Source of the DNA: an uncultured Pseudomonadota bacterium
GTDB taxonomy: Bacteria > Pseudomonadota > Alphaproteobacteria > Rs-D84
Assembly (NCBI GenBank): GCA_947165335.1
Contig: CAMVAB010000046.1
Location: forward strand, 1 to 6,393
Length of the DNA stretch: 6,393 nt
Reading direction: 5' to 3'
The translations under genes and the position numbers were made by a program. Each line of letters opens with the position of its first letter. Position 1 is the first letter of the stretch. This document shows positions 1-5,357 of this stretch, piece after piece. The notes beneath the pieces are model-generated. The model saw nothing but the letters and a program-made list of their open reading frames with translations, was not told the DNA's origin and made no database searches.

Positions 1-233
1 CCAGCAGGAAATGCCGCTGTGATTTCGACAGAGCCACCTTCTAAATATTTAAACAAACGGGAAGCGTGTTCGCGTTCTTGTTCTGCTGTTTCTTCGAATA
101 TTTTTGCGATTGCTTCATATCCTTCCTTTTTAGCAGCAGATGCAAAGAAAGAATAACGGTTGCGTGCCTGAGATTCACCGGCAAACGCGATTAACAAATT
201 TTTTTCTGTTTGTGTACCTTTCAATGATAACAT
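1..233 (-). CDS. Rubrerythrin, N-terminal part (cut by window edge)
   Basis: Rubrerythrin is a cytoplasmic non-haem iron protein that reduces hydrogen peroxide in anaerobes and microaerophiles. The 77 visible residues start MLSLKGTQTEKN and follow the family closely through the first half of the ferritin-like diiron domain. E20 (in AFAGESQARNRY), E53 and H56 (in EQEREH) fall at the residue numbers known for diiron ligands in classical rubrerythrin. The C-terminal half, including any rubredoxin-type Cys4 iron site, lies beyond position 1, so a full-length protein cannot be told from a short form. The start is well supported: AAGGAG lies 6 bases upstream of the ATG, and a promoter sits in the gap before the next gene. 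It probably gives its own transcript rather than belonging to the obg unit. Confidence 0.93.
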   Translation of the reverse strand, partial: MLSLKGTQTEKNLLIAFAGESQARNRYSFFASAAKKEGYEAIAKIFEETAEQEREHASRLFKYLEGGSVEITAAFPA

Positions 234-262
234 TGTTTCTCCTTTTGATTGTTTCCACGTTA

Positions 263-291
263 ATTCTATCAAATTAGATTCATAAAATCAA
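263..291 (-). promoter_or_regulatory. Predicted sigma-70-type promoter of the rubrerythrin gene
   Basis: On the minus strand, TTGATT (291-286) and TAGAAT (268-263) are 17 bases apart. They match the -35 consensus at 4 of 6 and the -10 consensus at 5 of 6. Transcription would begin near 256, giving a leader of about 20 bases that contains the AAGGAG ribosome site. It lies in the 63-base gap after the upstream gene's stop. No operator such as a clear inverted repeat is visible. Confidence 0.5.
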
Positions 292-296
292 AGCGT

Positions 297-896
297 TTAT
301 TTCTTTCTCAATTTATTTCTGCATGCAATATGATGTATGATTTCTTTGTATTCATCATATAATTTTAATCCTAAAAATGCACGCGCTGCCTCTATTGTTT
401 TACCATACCCCCACAATGCACCATTATCAGTTTTGTATTTTGCAACGATATAATCGTATGTATTACCTTTTGAAACGAATGGTCCGAAACAATTATACCC
501 GACAACTTTCGCAGTCCAATATTCAAACAAAGTATTTTCTTTGCGCGGCAGTTTTTCAATCAAAACCATATCTTTGTCACGAATACGTTTGATTTTTTCA
601 TAATCAAAATCATTTTGTATATGCCATTGACCGTTAATCAAATCTACATCTTTGTCTTCTGCACCATCATCACCAAGTGTTATCAAACGACCATCTTCGG
701 CAATTGCTTGTTTTTCACGTACATCATTGGCAAAATGCGCTATTTTAACAAGACGGGCTTCACCTTCACATCTGTCAGTTCCGTACAAATAATCAGACAA
801 AGGGTTTAACGGGTGGTCTTTTTTTCGTTTTATTTTGGGTTTTGCATGTTTTTTACGAAATTCCTGTAAAGTTTTTTTCCAGGTTTGTTCTGTCAT
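297..896 (-). CDS. Unrecognised basic protein, 199 aa, downstream of obg
   Basis: I do not recognise this family. The protein is soluble, with no signal peptide or membrane segment. Residues 1-28 are very rich in Lys and Arg (KKTLQEFRKKHAKPKIKRKK), which suggests nucleic-acid or ribosome contact, but this is only composition. The rest mixes acidic stretches (EDGRLITLGDDGAEDKDVD) with an aromatic central part and a basic tail ending RNKLRKK. The reading frame is supported by AAAGG 9 bases upstream of the ATG. It begins 30 bases after the obg stop on the same strand, so it is probably read from the obg promoter. No terminator separates it from rubrerythrin. It could be a lineage-restricted gene. 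Confidence 0.75.
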   Translation of the reverse strand: MTEQTWKKTLQEFRKKHAKPKIKRKKDHPLNPLSDYLYGTDRCEGEARLVKIAHFANDVREKQAIAEDGRLITLGDDGAEDKDVDLINGQWHIQNDFDYEKIKRIRDKDMVLIEKLPRKENTLFEYWTAKVVGYNCFGPFVSKGNTYDYIVAKYKTDNGALWGYGKTIEAARAFLGLKLYDEYKEIIHHIACRNKLRKK

Positions 897-926
897 TTAT
901 TTCAACCTTTCTTTCGTATTCTGTTA

Positions 927-1934
927 TTATTTTTCTGTCCCAAGCATTTGCTTTTCAATCACATCTATCATATCTTCGATGCCAATATGACCAGCCGCAC
1001 TAATCGTTACGATTTCAGGCTTTTTCTTGCGCCCAAAAGATTTTTTGAATTCTGACAATCTTGTTTTTAATTCATCATCACTTAATGTATCTATTTTATT
1101 TATAACAACGATTTCAGGCTTATCTAACAAACCACCACCGTATGAATCCATTTCATGACGAATTGCTTTATAGCGCGCTGCCCAATCGGCTTCAGAACCG
1201 TCAATCACATGCAATATCAATTTAGTGCGTTCTGCGTGTCCAAGAAATCTGTCGCCCAGGCCGACACCCATGTGGGCACCCTCTATTAAACCAGGCAAGT
1301 CAACCATTACAAATTCACGATTGTGCGCATACATAACACCCAGTTGTGGATTCAACGTTGTAAAAGCATAATTTGCAATCTTTGGACGTGCAGCAGTTAC
1401 AACAGAAAGTATAGTTGATTTACCAGCATTTGGGAAACCCACAAGTCCAATATCAGCAATCAGTTTAAGGCGCAATATAACTGTTCTTTCTTCACCCGGC
1501 AAACCGTCATTAGCCTGACGCGGCGCTCTGTTCGTTGGGCTTTTGAAATGTAAATTACCCCAACCGCCATTACCACCACGTGCAGCGCGATATTCCATGC
1601 CGTCAGTATTTAAATCTGCATATTCGATTTCTTCGTTTTCAGATAAAATTACTGTTCCAGTTGGCACCGGCAAATACAATGTTTCACCAGAATAGCCAGT
1701 ACGCATTTTACCCATGCCATTTTGTCCGCGTTGCGCAACAAATTTTGTTTTGTATCTATAATCTATCAAAGTGTTAACATTCGGAACAGCGCGGAAAACT
1801 ACGTCTCCGCCGCGTCCACCATCGCCACCGTTTGGACCGCCAAATTCGATGTATTTTTCGCGACGGAAAGATGCGGCACCGTTGCCACCATCGCCTGCTT
1901 TGATATAAATTTTTGCTTTATCAAGAAACTTCAT
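927..1934 (-). CDS. obgE: GTPase Obg (CgtA)
   Basis: Obg is an essential GTPase that binds the 50S subunit and acts in late ribosome assembly and stress signalling. The 335 residues contain the glycine-rich Obg fold (about 1-158: AGDGGNGAASFRREKY, then GGPNGGDGGRGGDV) and the G domain. G-domain motifs are G1 GFPNAGKST (166-174), the switch I threonines (192-193), G3 DLPG (212-215), G4 NKID (279-282) and G5 SAA (312-314). There is no C-terminal OCT domain, as in many proteobacterial forms. An in-frame ATG lies 7 codons upstream (1955), but I chose the ATG at 1934. The family starts MKFLD, AAAGG lies 8 bases before it, and the upstream ATG overlaps a TATAAT box. The gene ends in tandem TAA stops. 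The usual rplU-rpmA neighbours are not here; the tmRNA gene diverges from it. Confidence 0.96.
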   Translation of the reverse strand: MKFLDKAKIYIKAGDGGNGAASFRREKYIEFGGPNGGDGGRGGDVVFRAVPNVNTLIDYRYKTKFVAQRGQNGMGKMRTGYSGETLYLPVPTGTVILSENEEIEYADLNTDGMEYRAARGGNGGWGNLHFKSPTNRAPRQANDGLPGEERTVILRLKLIADIGLVGFPNAGKSTILSVVTAARPKIANYAFTTLNPQLGVMYAHNREFVMVDLPGLIEGAHMGVGLGDRFLGHAERTKLILHVIDGSEADWAARYKAIRHEMDSYGGGLLDKPEIVVINKIDTLSDDELKTRLSEFKKSFGRKKKPEIVTISAAGHIGIEDMIDVIEKQMLGTEK

Positions 1935-1953
1935 TTTACAAACCTTTGGTTCC

Positions 1954-1981
1954 ATTATAACTTAAAAACTTGCAATTTCCA
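1954..1981 (-). promoter_or_regulatory. Predicted obg promoter, divergent from the tmRNA promoter
   Basis: On the minus strand a perfect TATAAT (1959-1954) has a weak -35 match TGGAAA (1981-1976) 16 bases upstream. The transcript would start near 1947 and reach the chosen ATG at 1934 after about 13 bases, just enough for the AAAGG ribosome site. The -35 region overlaps that of the oppositely directed tmRNA promoter, so the two may compete for polymerase. Confidence 0.4.
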
Positions 1982-1998
1982 CTATGAATATTTATAAT
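1970..1998 (+). promoter_or_regulatory. Predicted tmRNA promoter
   Basis: TTGCAA (1970-1975) and a perfect TATAAT (1993-1998) are separated by the ideal 17 bases. This is the best sigma-70-type promoter in the window and suits an abundant stable RNA. Transcription would start near 2005, about 30 bases before the first proposed tmRNA helix strand. It points away from obg. Confidence 0.65.
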
Positions 1999-2085
1999 GT
2001 GTATTGCCATGTAAATGGTGATGATTCTGAATACGTTGCGGAATAATCGTTTTGGACTGGGGGGCGGTACCCCACAGCTCCACCA

Positions 2086-2094
2086 ATTCTTTAC
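2086..2094 (+). other. Intervening segment removed from pre-tmRNA
   Basis: The 9 bases ATTCTTTAC lie between the CCA end of the acceptor piece (2085) and the first G of the coding piece (2095). In two-piece tmRNAs this linker is cut out, by RNase P at the coding-piece 5' end and by 3' processing after CCA. The segment would be the loop capping the acceptor stem in the precursor. Confidence 0.8.
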
Positions 2095-2191
2095 GGGGCT
2101 GACATAGTTTCGACAGGCGAAGTAAAGGCAAATCGAGTGAATCCGGGTTGTTCCGTTAAAAACAAACTAAAAAATGAATGGCGATAGAATC

Positions 2192-2230
2192 GCTGCGAAC
2201 GACAACGTTCGCCTTGCAATGGCTGCCTAA
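2192..2230 (+). other. tmRNA tag reading frame
   Basis: The frame from GCT (2192) reads A-A-N-D-N-V-R-L-A-M-A-A then TAA (2228-2230). ANDN at the start and a small hydrophobic AMAA end fit tags recognised by ClpXP/ClpAP-type proteases. The resume codon is either GCT (2192) or GCG (2195), so the encoded tag is 12 or 11 residues; the sequence alone does not settle this. The stop can lie in the loop of a helix formed by GCC (2225-2227) with GGC (2234-2236) and CAAT with ATTG, as expected for helix P5. Confidence 0.88.
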
Positions 2231-2354
2231 TATGGCATTGAAATATGTCGGCAATTGTTGATATATTTCGTTTAGCTTTTGCGGGGTCGCCGGGTACCTG
2301 GCACCAGAAACCCGGCATTTGATATGATAATAAAGACATAAAAAAGGAAAAAAG

Positions 2355-2609
2355 ATGTTTGGAAAAATCAAAAAAGTATTCTTTACAGGCGTTTTCGGCG
2401 TTTTGTATATTTCTTTTGTTGCACAATTTGTATTTGTTTTGACACAATTGACAGCTATCTTTGGCTATGAAGAAAAAGGTTGTTTGGCAGTCATGATCGG
2501 TTTGGCATTATTGGCTGTTGAATGGTTGGTTTTAATTGCTGCTCGTTATTTATCAAAAAGATCAAGCAACAACGCACAAAGCCACAACAATGGTTTCCGT
2601 CGTCACTAA
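2355..2609 (+). CDS. Small two-helix inner-membrane protein, 84 aa
   Basis: I do not recognise the family. The protein has a short basic N-terminus (MFGKIKK) and a first membrane helix at about 8-30 (VFFTGVFGVLYISF onward). A short acidic turn (YEEKG, 38-42) leads to a second helix at about 43-64 (CLAVMIGLALLAVEWLVL). A polar basic tail ends SHNNGFRRH. The charge pattern predicts both ends in the cytoplasm. AAGGA lies 6 bases before the ATG, and an intrinsic terminator follows the stop by 21 bases, which supports a real gene. It starts 38 bases after the last tmRNA helix, and I see no convincing promoter or terminator in between. It may be expressed by read-through of the tmRNA transcript. 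A possible -10 (GATAAT, 2326-2331) lacks a -35. Confidence 0.75.
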   Translation: MFGKIKKVFFTGVFGVLYISFVAQFVFVLTQLTAIFGYEEKGCLAVMIGLALLAVEWLVLIAARYLSKRSSNNAQSHNNGFRRH

Positions 2610-2630
2610 AAAAACGACAAAAAAACTTTT

Positions 2631-2660
2631 AATCCCTGGGAATTTCCTGGGGATTTTTTT
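2631..2660 (+). terminator. Intrinsic terminator after the small membrane protein gene
   Basis: AATCCCTGGG (2631-2640) folds back on CCTGGGGATT (2646-2655) with a five-base loop. The stem is about 10 pairs with two G.U, and it merges into a run of seven T (2654-2660). It ends the tmRNA/small-protein transcript just before the lon promoter. Confidence 0.85.
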
Positions 2661-2664
2661 ATAA

Positions 2665-2693
2665 CTTGAAAAACATATAAAATGGGCTATATT
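2665..2693 (+). promoter_or_regulatory. Predicted lon-tsaB-rimI promoter, possibly heat-shock type
   Basis: TTGAAA (2666-2671) and TATATT (2688-2693) are 16 bases apart, each 5 of 6 to the sigma-70 consensus. With the preceding C, the -35 reads CTTGAAA, and the -10 region reads CTATATT. This also resembles RpoH (sigma-32) promoters, which commonly drive lon. The start would be near 2700, only about 3 bases before the ATG at 2703, so the messenger may be nearly leaderless. Confidence 0.5.
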
Positions 2694-2702
2694 ATTTTTG
2701 CT

Positions 2703-4460
2703 ATGAAAGAATATATTTTACCAGTTCGTGATTTGGTTGTACACCCGGGCCTGACGGTACCAGTGTATGTTGATAATCCGTTATCTGTTGCATGCATCGA
2801 AGCAGCAACAAACAATCATCAAAAAATCGTTTTATGTCCACAACATGTGTGGTCATACCCATCTACTGTGGATGATATATTTAACACCGGTACAATCGGT
2901 GAAATTGCCCAGGTTTTACACATGCCTGATGGTGCTATTCATGCAATAGTTCGCACAACAAGTGTTGTTAATTTATCTGATATTATTATTACGAACGGTA
3001 TATTTTCAGGGGATACAACACCGATTGATATTATGGACGATTCTGAATTAGAACAAACGATTGCCCTGCGCGACAAGGTTGCAGACGCCATGCAAACTTT
3101 ATCTGCTAACCACAAATTCAAAATGGAAAAATTGAACGCAATTATTCAAAATTACCCAATGCCTGCGTTCATTGATTCTGTGGTTCAAATGGCGAATATA
3201 GATACAGAAATCGCTGTTGATATCTTGAAAATGAAAACATGGCGTGAAAAGTTAATGGCTTTGCTTGAACAGGTTTTATTATCTATCGAAACAGATAAAA
3301 TCGAAAATACTATAAATCGTCGTGTGCAAACCCAGATGGAAAACGGTCAAAGACAGGCGATTTTACAAGAAAAAATGCGCGCTATTCAAAAAGAAATGGG
3401 CGAAGATGACGATGAGGCAGACACAACATTGATGCGCAAAAGAATCGAAAAATCTGCTATGCCGGTGGACGCAAAAGAAAAAGCATTGTCCGAATTGAAA
3501 CGTATGCGCGCTATGTCCCCTATGTCCCAAGAAGGCGGATTGTTAAAAACATATCTTGATGAATTATTGGCTATGCCATGGGATAAATCTGACAGCGCAC
3601 CTATTGATTTACAAACTGCGCGTAATGTGTTGGACAGCGAACATTCCGGCATGAATTCGGTCAAAGAACGCATATTGGAACATATTGCTGTGATGAAAAA
3701 AACCGGCAAAAACCGTGGAAGCATTTTATGTTTTGTTGGTGCGCCTGGGGTTGGTAAAACTTCGCTTTGTAAATCTATTGCGAACGCATTATCACGCAAA
3801 TATTGCAGAATATCACTCGGTGGGATTACTGACGAATCTCATTTCCGCGGACATCGTAAAACTTATATTGGTGCACAATGCGGACGTATTATGGACGCGT
3901 TAAAAAGATGCAAATCTAATAACCCTGTGATTGTTTTGGATGAAATAGATAAAATGGGACGCGATTGGCGTGGCGATCCTGAATCTGCATTACTCGAAAT
4001 ACTTGACCCAGAACAAAACAAATCTTTCCGTGATCATTATTTGGAGGTTGATTTTGATTTATCAAATGTATTATTTATCGCAACTTCTAATTCATTGAAT
4101 ATGTCATCTGCCTTGAAAGATCGTATGGAAATCATTGAAATCCCTGGGTACAGCGAAGATGAAAAAGTCCAAATTGCACGTGAACATTTAATAAAACGTG
4201 CCGCCGAAGACACCGGATGGGATGTTGATAATATAATATTATCTGATGACGCAATAAGACATATTATTCGCACCTATACATCCGAACAAGGTGTTCGTGA
4301 ATTACAACGTGAAATCGCGTCATTGCTTCGTCGCAGTTTGTTGGAACACAACGGTGAAGACATCAAAACAGATTTCACAATAAATAAAATAGACGAATTA
4401 TTATCAGTTCATCAAAACGCAAATATGGCAAACAAAATTGGATTCAGCGCACGTTTATAA
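2703..4460 (+). CDS. lon: Lon-type AAA+ ATPase lacking the proteolytic domain
   Basis: Normal Lon (about 800 residues) unfolds and degrades proteins; this one has 585. The substrate-binding N domain (MKEYILPVRDLVVHPG onward) and the coiled coil (about 185-245, QEKMRAIQKEMGE) are present. So is a full AAA+ module: Walker A GAPGVGKT (346-353), pore loop TYIGA (387-391), Walker B with D413 and E414, sensor 1 N463, arginine finger R474 and sensor 2 R532. These keep a constant offset of 10 from the E. coli residues as I recall them. The protein stops at NKIGFSARL, where the family enters the protease domain, so the Ser-Lys dyad region is absent. An upstream in-frame ATG (2682) lies between the -35 and -10 boxes; 2703 fits the family start. 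No Shine-Dalgarno is seen. tsaB starts 10 bases later. It could be an unfoldase or adaptor, or an early decaying gene. Confidence 0.92.
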   Translation: MKEYILPVRDLVVHPGLTVPVYVDNPLSVACIEAATNNHQKIVLCPQHVWSYPSTVDDIFNTGTIGEIAQVLHMPDGAIHAIVRTTSVVNLSDIIITNGIFSGDTTPIDIMDDSELEQTIALRDKVADAMQTLSANHKFKMEKLNAIIQNYPMPAFIDSVVQMANIDTEIAVDILKMKTWREKLMALLEQVLLSIETDKIENTINRRVQTQMENGQRQAILQEKMRAIQKEMGEDDDEADTTLMRKRIEKSAMPVDAKEKALSELKRMRAMSPMSQEGGLLKTYLDELLAMPWDKSDSAPIDLQTARNVLDSEHSGMNSVKERILEHIAVMKKTGKNRGSILCFVGAPGVGKTSLCKSIANALSRKYCRISLGGITDESHFRGHRKTYIGAQCGRIMDALKRCKSNNPVIVLDEIDKMGRDWRGDPESALLEILDPEQNKSFRDHYLEVDFDLSNVLFIATSNSLNMSSALKDRMEIIEIPGYSEDEKVQIAREHLIKRAAEDTGWDVDNIILSDDAIRHIIRTYTSEQGVRELQREIASLLRRSLLEHNGEDIKTDFTINKIDELLSVHQNANMANKIGFSARL

Positions 4461-4470
4461 AGGGCTTAAT

Positions 4471-5001
4471 ATGATATTGGTTATCAACACATCTTCAAAC
4501 GGTATTGATTTATTGCTGGACGATAAACACTTGCATGTTGATGCGGAAAAACAAGCGCTTGCCTTGCCTGATGCTGTTAATAAAATCTTAGAACAAAACA
4601 ACGCAAAAATGGCGGATTTATCAGCCGTTGGTGTTATTGTTGGCCCGGGCAGTTTTACCGGAATTCGTATGGGTATTGCCTATGCTAAAGGGTTGGCAAT
4701 CGGTTTGAATATACCGGTTGTTCCTGTAAATATATTTGAATTATACATGTATGAAACCCCAGATGCTTTTGTTGCTATCGATTCTGGTCGTGGTGATTTC
4801 TTTGTTGCATCACACTTGCACGAACCATGTACTATGACTATTGATGAAGTTGAAACAGAACAAATGAAATGTCCATCGACTGTTGGTCATAAACCATACA
4901 ATTTAATTTATGCGAAAAATATAGTGGAAGAAAAAATTAAAAACAACGCTGATGAGACTGTAATCCCAATGTATTTACGCCCAAGTTATGCCGAAAAATA
5001 A
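4471..5001 (+). CDS. tsaB: tRNA t6A37 biosynthesis protein TsaB
   Basis: TsaB is the non-catalytic partner that forms, with TsaD and TsaE, the complex transferring threonylcarbamoyl to A37 of ANN-decoding tRNAs. The 176 residues begin MILVINTSS (family ILAIDTS) and carry the hallmark GPGSFTGIRMGIAYAKGLA (58-76). Also present are AIDSGRGDFFVA (102-113, family AIDARMGEVYWA) and the family ending PMYLRPSYAEK. At 176 residues it is shorter than the 231 of E. coli, with the middle-to-C-terminal part compressed, and the usual His of the xEHxxxLLP region is replaced (EKQALALP). The ATG at 4471 is chosen over an in-frame one at 4438 because the protein family starts there and AAAGGG lies 6 bases upstream. 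It is in the lon operon and precedes rimI, a common pairing. Confidence 0.94.
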   Translation: MILVINTSSNGIDLLLDDKHLHVDAEKQALALPDAVNKILEQNNAKMADLSAVGVIVGPGSFTGIRMGIAYAKGLAIGLNIPVVPVNIFELYMYETPDAFVAIDSGRGDFFVASHLHEPCTMTIDEVETEQMKCPSTVGHKPYNLIYAKNIVEEKIKNNADETVIPMYLRPSYAEK

Positions 5002-5012
5002 AAGGATTATAA

Positions 5013-5357
5013 ATGAATATTTTTCGCAAAATAGCAATTTTACATCACATAAATAAAAATAAAGATAATGTTACATATGGTTATCGTTATGATATTGGTA
5101 ATTCAGCTGGTTTACACAAAGTAGAAATAAGAAATCACGGCAAAGTTTCTATACAGATGAATAGAGATTATTGGGGCAACACGAGTTTTTATTTAGAATA
5201 TAATCTTAAGTGCGCAGACATATATACAATACCGCCATGTCAGCAATCTTATTTTGACGAACTGTTTATTGGAAAAATGTATTCAAAAATGTTTAATAAT
5301 TATGTTGCAAAAAAAGGTGTGCCAACCGACAGTATAAGACAAAAACAATATGTTTAA
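5013..5357 (+). CDS. Unrecognised 114-aa protein between tsaB and rimI
   Basis: I do not recognise this protein. It is soluble, rich in Tyr, Asn, Lys and Ile, and has no signal peptide or membrane helix. The middle alternates in a way that suggests beta strands (VTYGYRYDIG, HKVEIRNHGKVSIQM, TSFYLEYNL). Two cysteines occur (in LKCAD and PPCQQ), and the end is basic and polar. AAAAGGA sits 6 bases upstream of the ATG, the gene starts 11 bases after tsaB, and its stop overlaps the start of rimI by 8 bases (ATGTTTAA). These spacings argue for a real, co-translated gene. Base use looks more AT-rich than in tsaB by eye. Most genomes join tsaB to rimI directly or by known genes, so this is an insertion in that pair. 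Confidence 0.7.
   Translation: MNIFRKIAILHHINKNKDNVTYGYRYDIGNSAGLHKVEIRNHGKVSIQMNRDYWGNTSFYLEYNLKCADIYTIPPCQQSYFDELFIGKMYSKMFNNYVAKKGVPTDSIRQKQYV

Larger units (their letters stand above)
2036..2316 (+). ncRNA. ssrA: Circularly permuted two-piece tmRNA
   Basis: tmRNA rescues stalled ribosomes and adds a degradation tag. The 3' part of a normal tmRNA comes first. The T-arm stem TGGGG/CCCCA and CAGCTCC, discriminator A and encoded CCA end at 2085. After only 9 bases the 5' part begins at 2095 with GGGGCTG and the D-loop motif TTCGAC. GGGGCTG pairs with CAGCTCC in 7 pairs, with G.U at the third pair, the alanine identity mark. A further 11-pair helix (three G.U) can join 2038-2048 to 2146-2156. 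After the tag, a hairpin at 2240-2269 and a 7-pair stem at 2289-2295/2310-2316 likely close the coding piece. The T-loop is GGCGGTA, not TTC-type; I recall similar loops in alphaproteobacterial two-piece tmRNAs. Outer ends are approximate; the real precursor likely begins near 2005. Confidence 0.93.

Noticed and set aside
1580..1997. Plus-strand open frames of 65 and 91 codons over obg
   Set aside because: They are antisense to conserved Obg sequence and have no independent support.
2289..2316. GCCGGGT/ACCCGGC hairpin as a tmRNA terminator
   Set aside because: The stem is sound but is followed by ATTTGATATG rather than a T run; it is better read as the last helix of the tmRNA coding piece.
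2091..2447. Minus-strand open frames of 118 and 71 codons across the tmRNA and small-protein gene
   Set aside because: They lie antisense to a clear tmRNA and a well-supported plus-strand gene, show no ribosome site of note and have no family likeness.
2682..2702. Longer Lon start giving seven extra residues
   Set aside because: This ATG lies between the predicted -35 and -10 boxes, has no ribosome site, and adds residues before the family-typical N-terminus.
3386..3799. A 137-codon minus-strand open frame inside lon
   Set aside because: It is the shadow of the conserved Lon coding sequence; the sense frame has all the family motifs.
4438..4470. Longer TsaB start overlapping the end of lon
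   Set aside because: The extra 11 residues do not match the family, and the AAAGGG site is correctly spaced only for the ATG at 4471.
4440..4480. Frameshift hiding the Lon protease domain in another frame
   Set aside because: The next 530 bases are fully used by an intact tsaB, and no protease-domain motif appears in any frame, so the domain is absent rather than out of frame.
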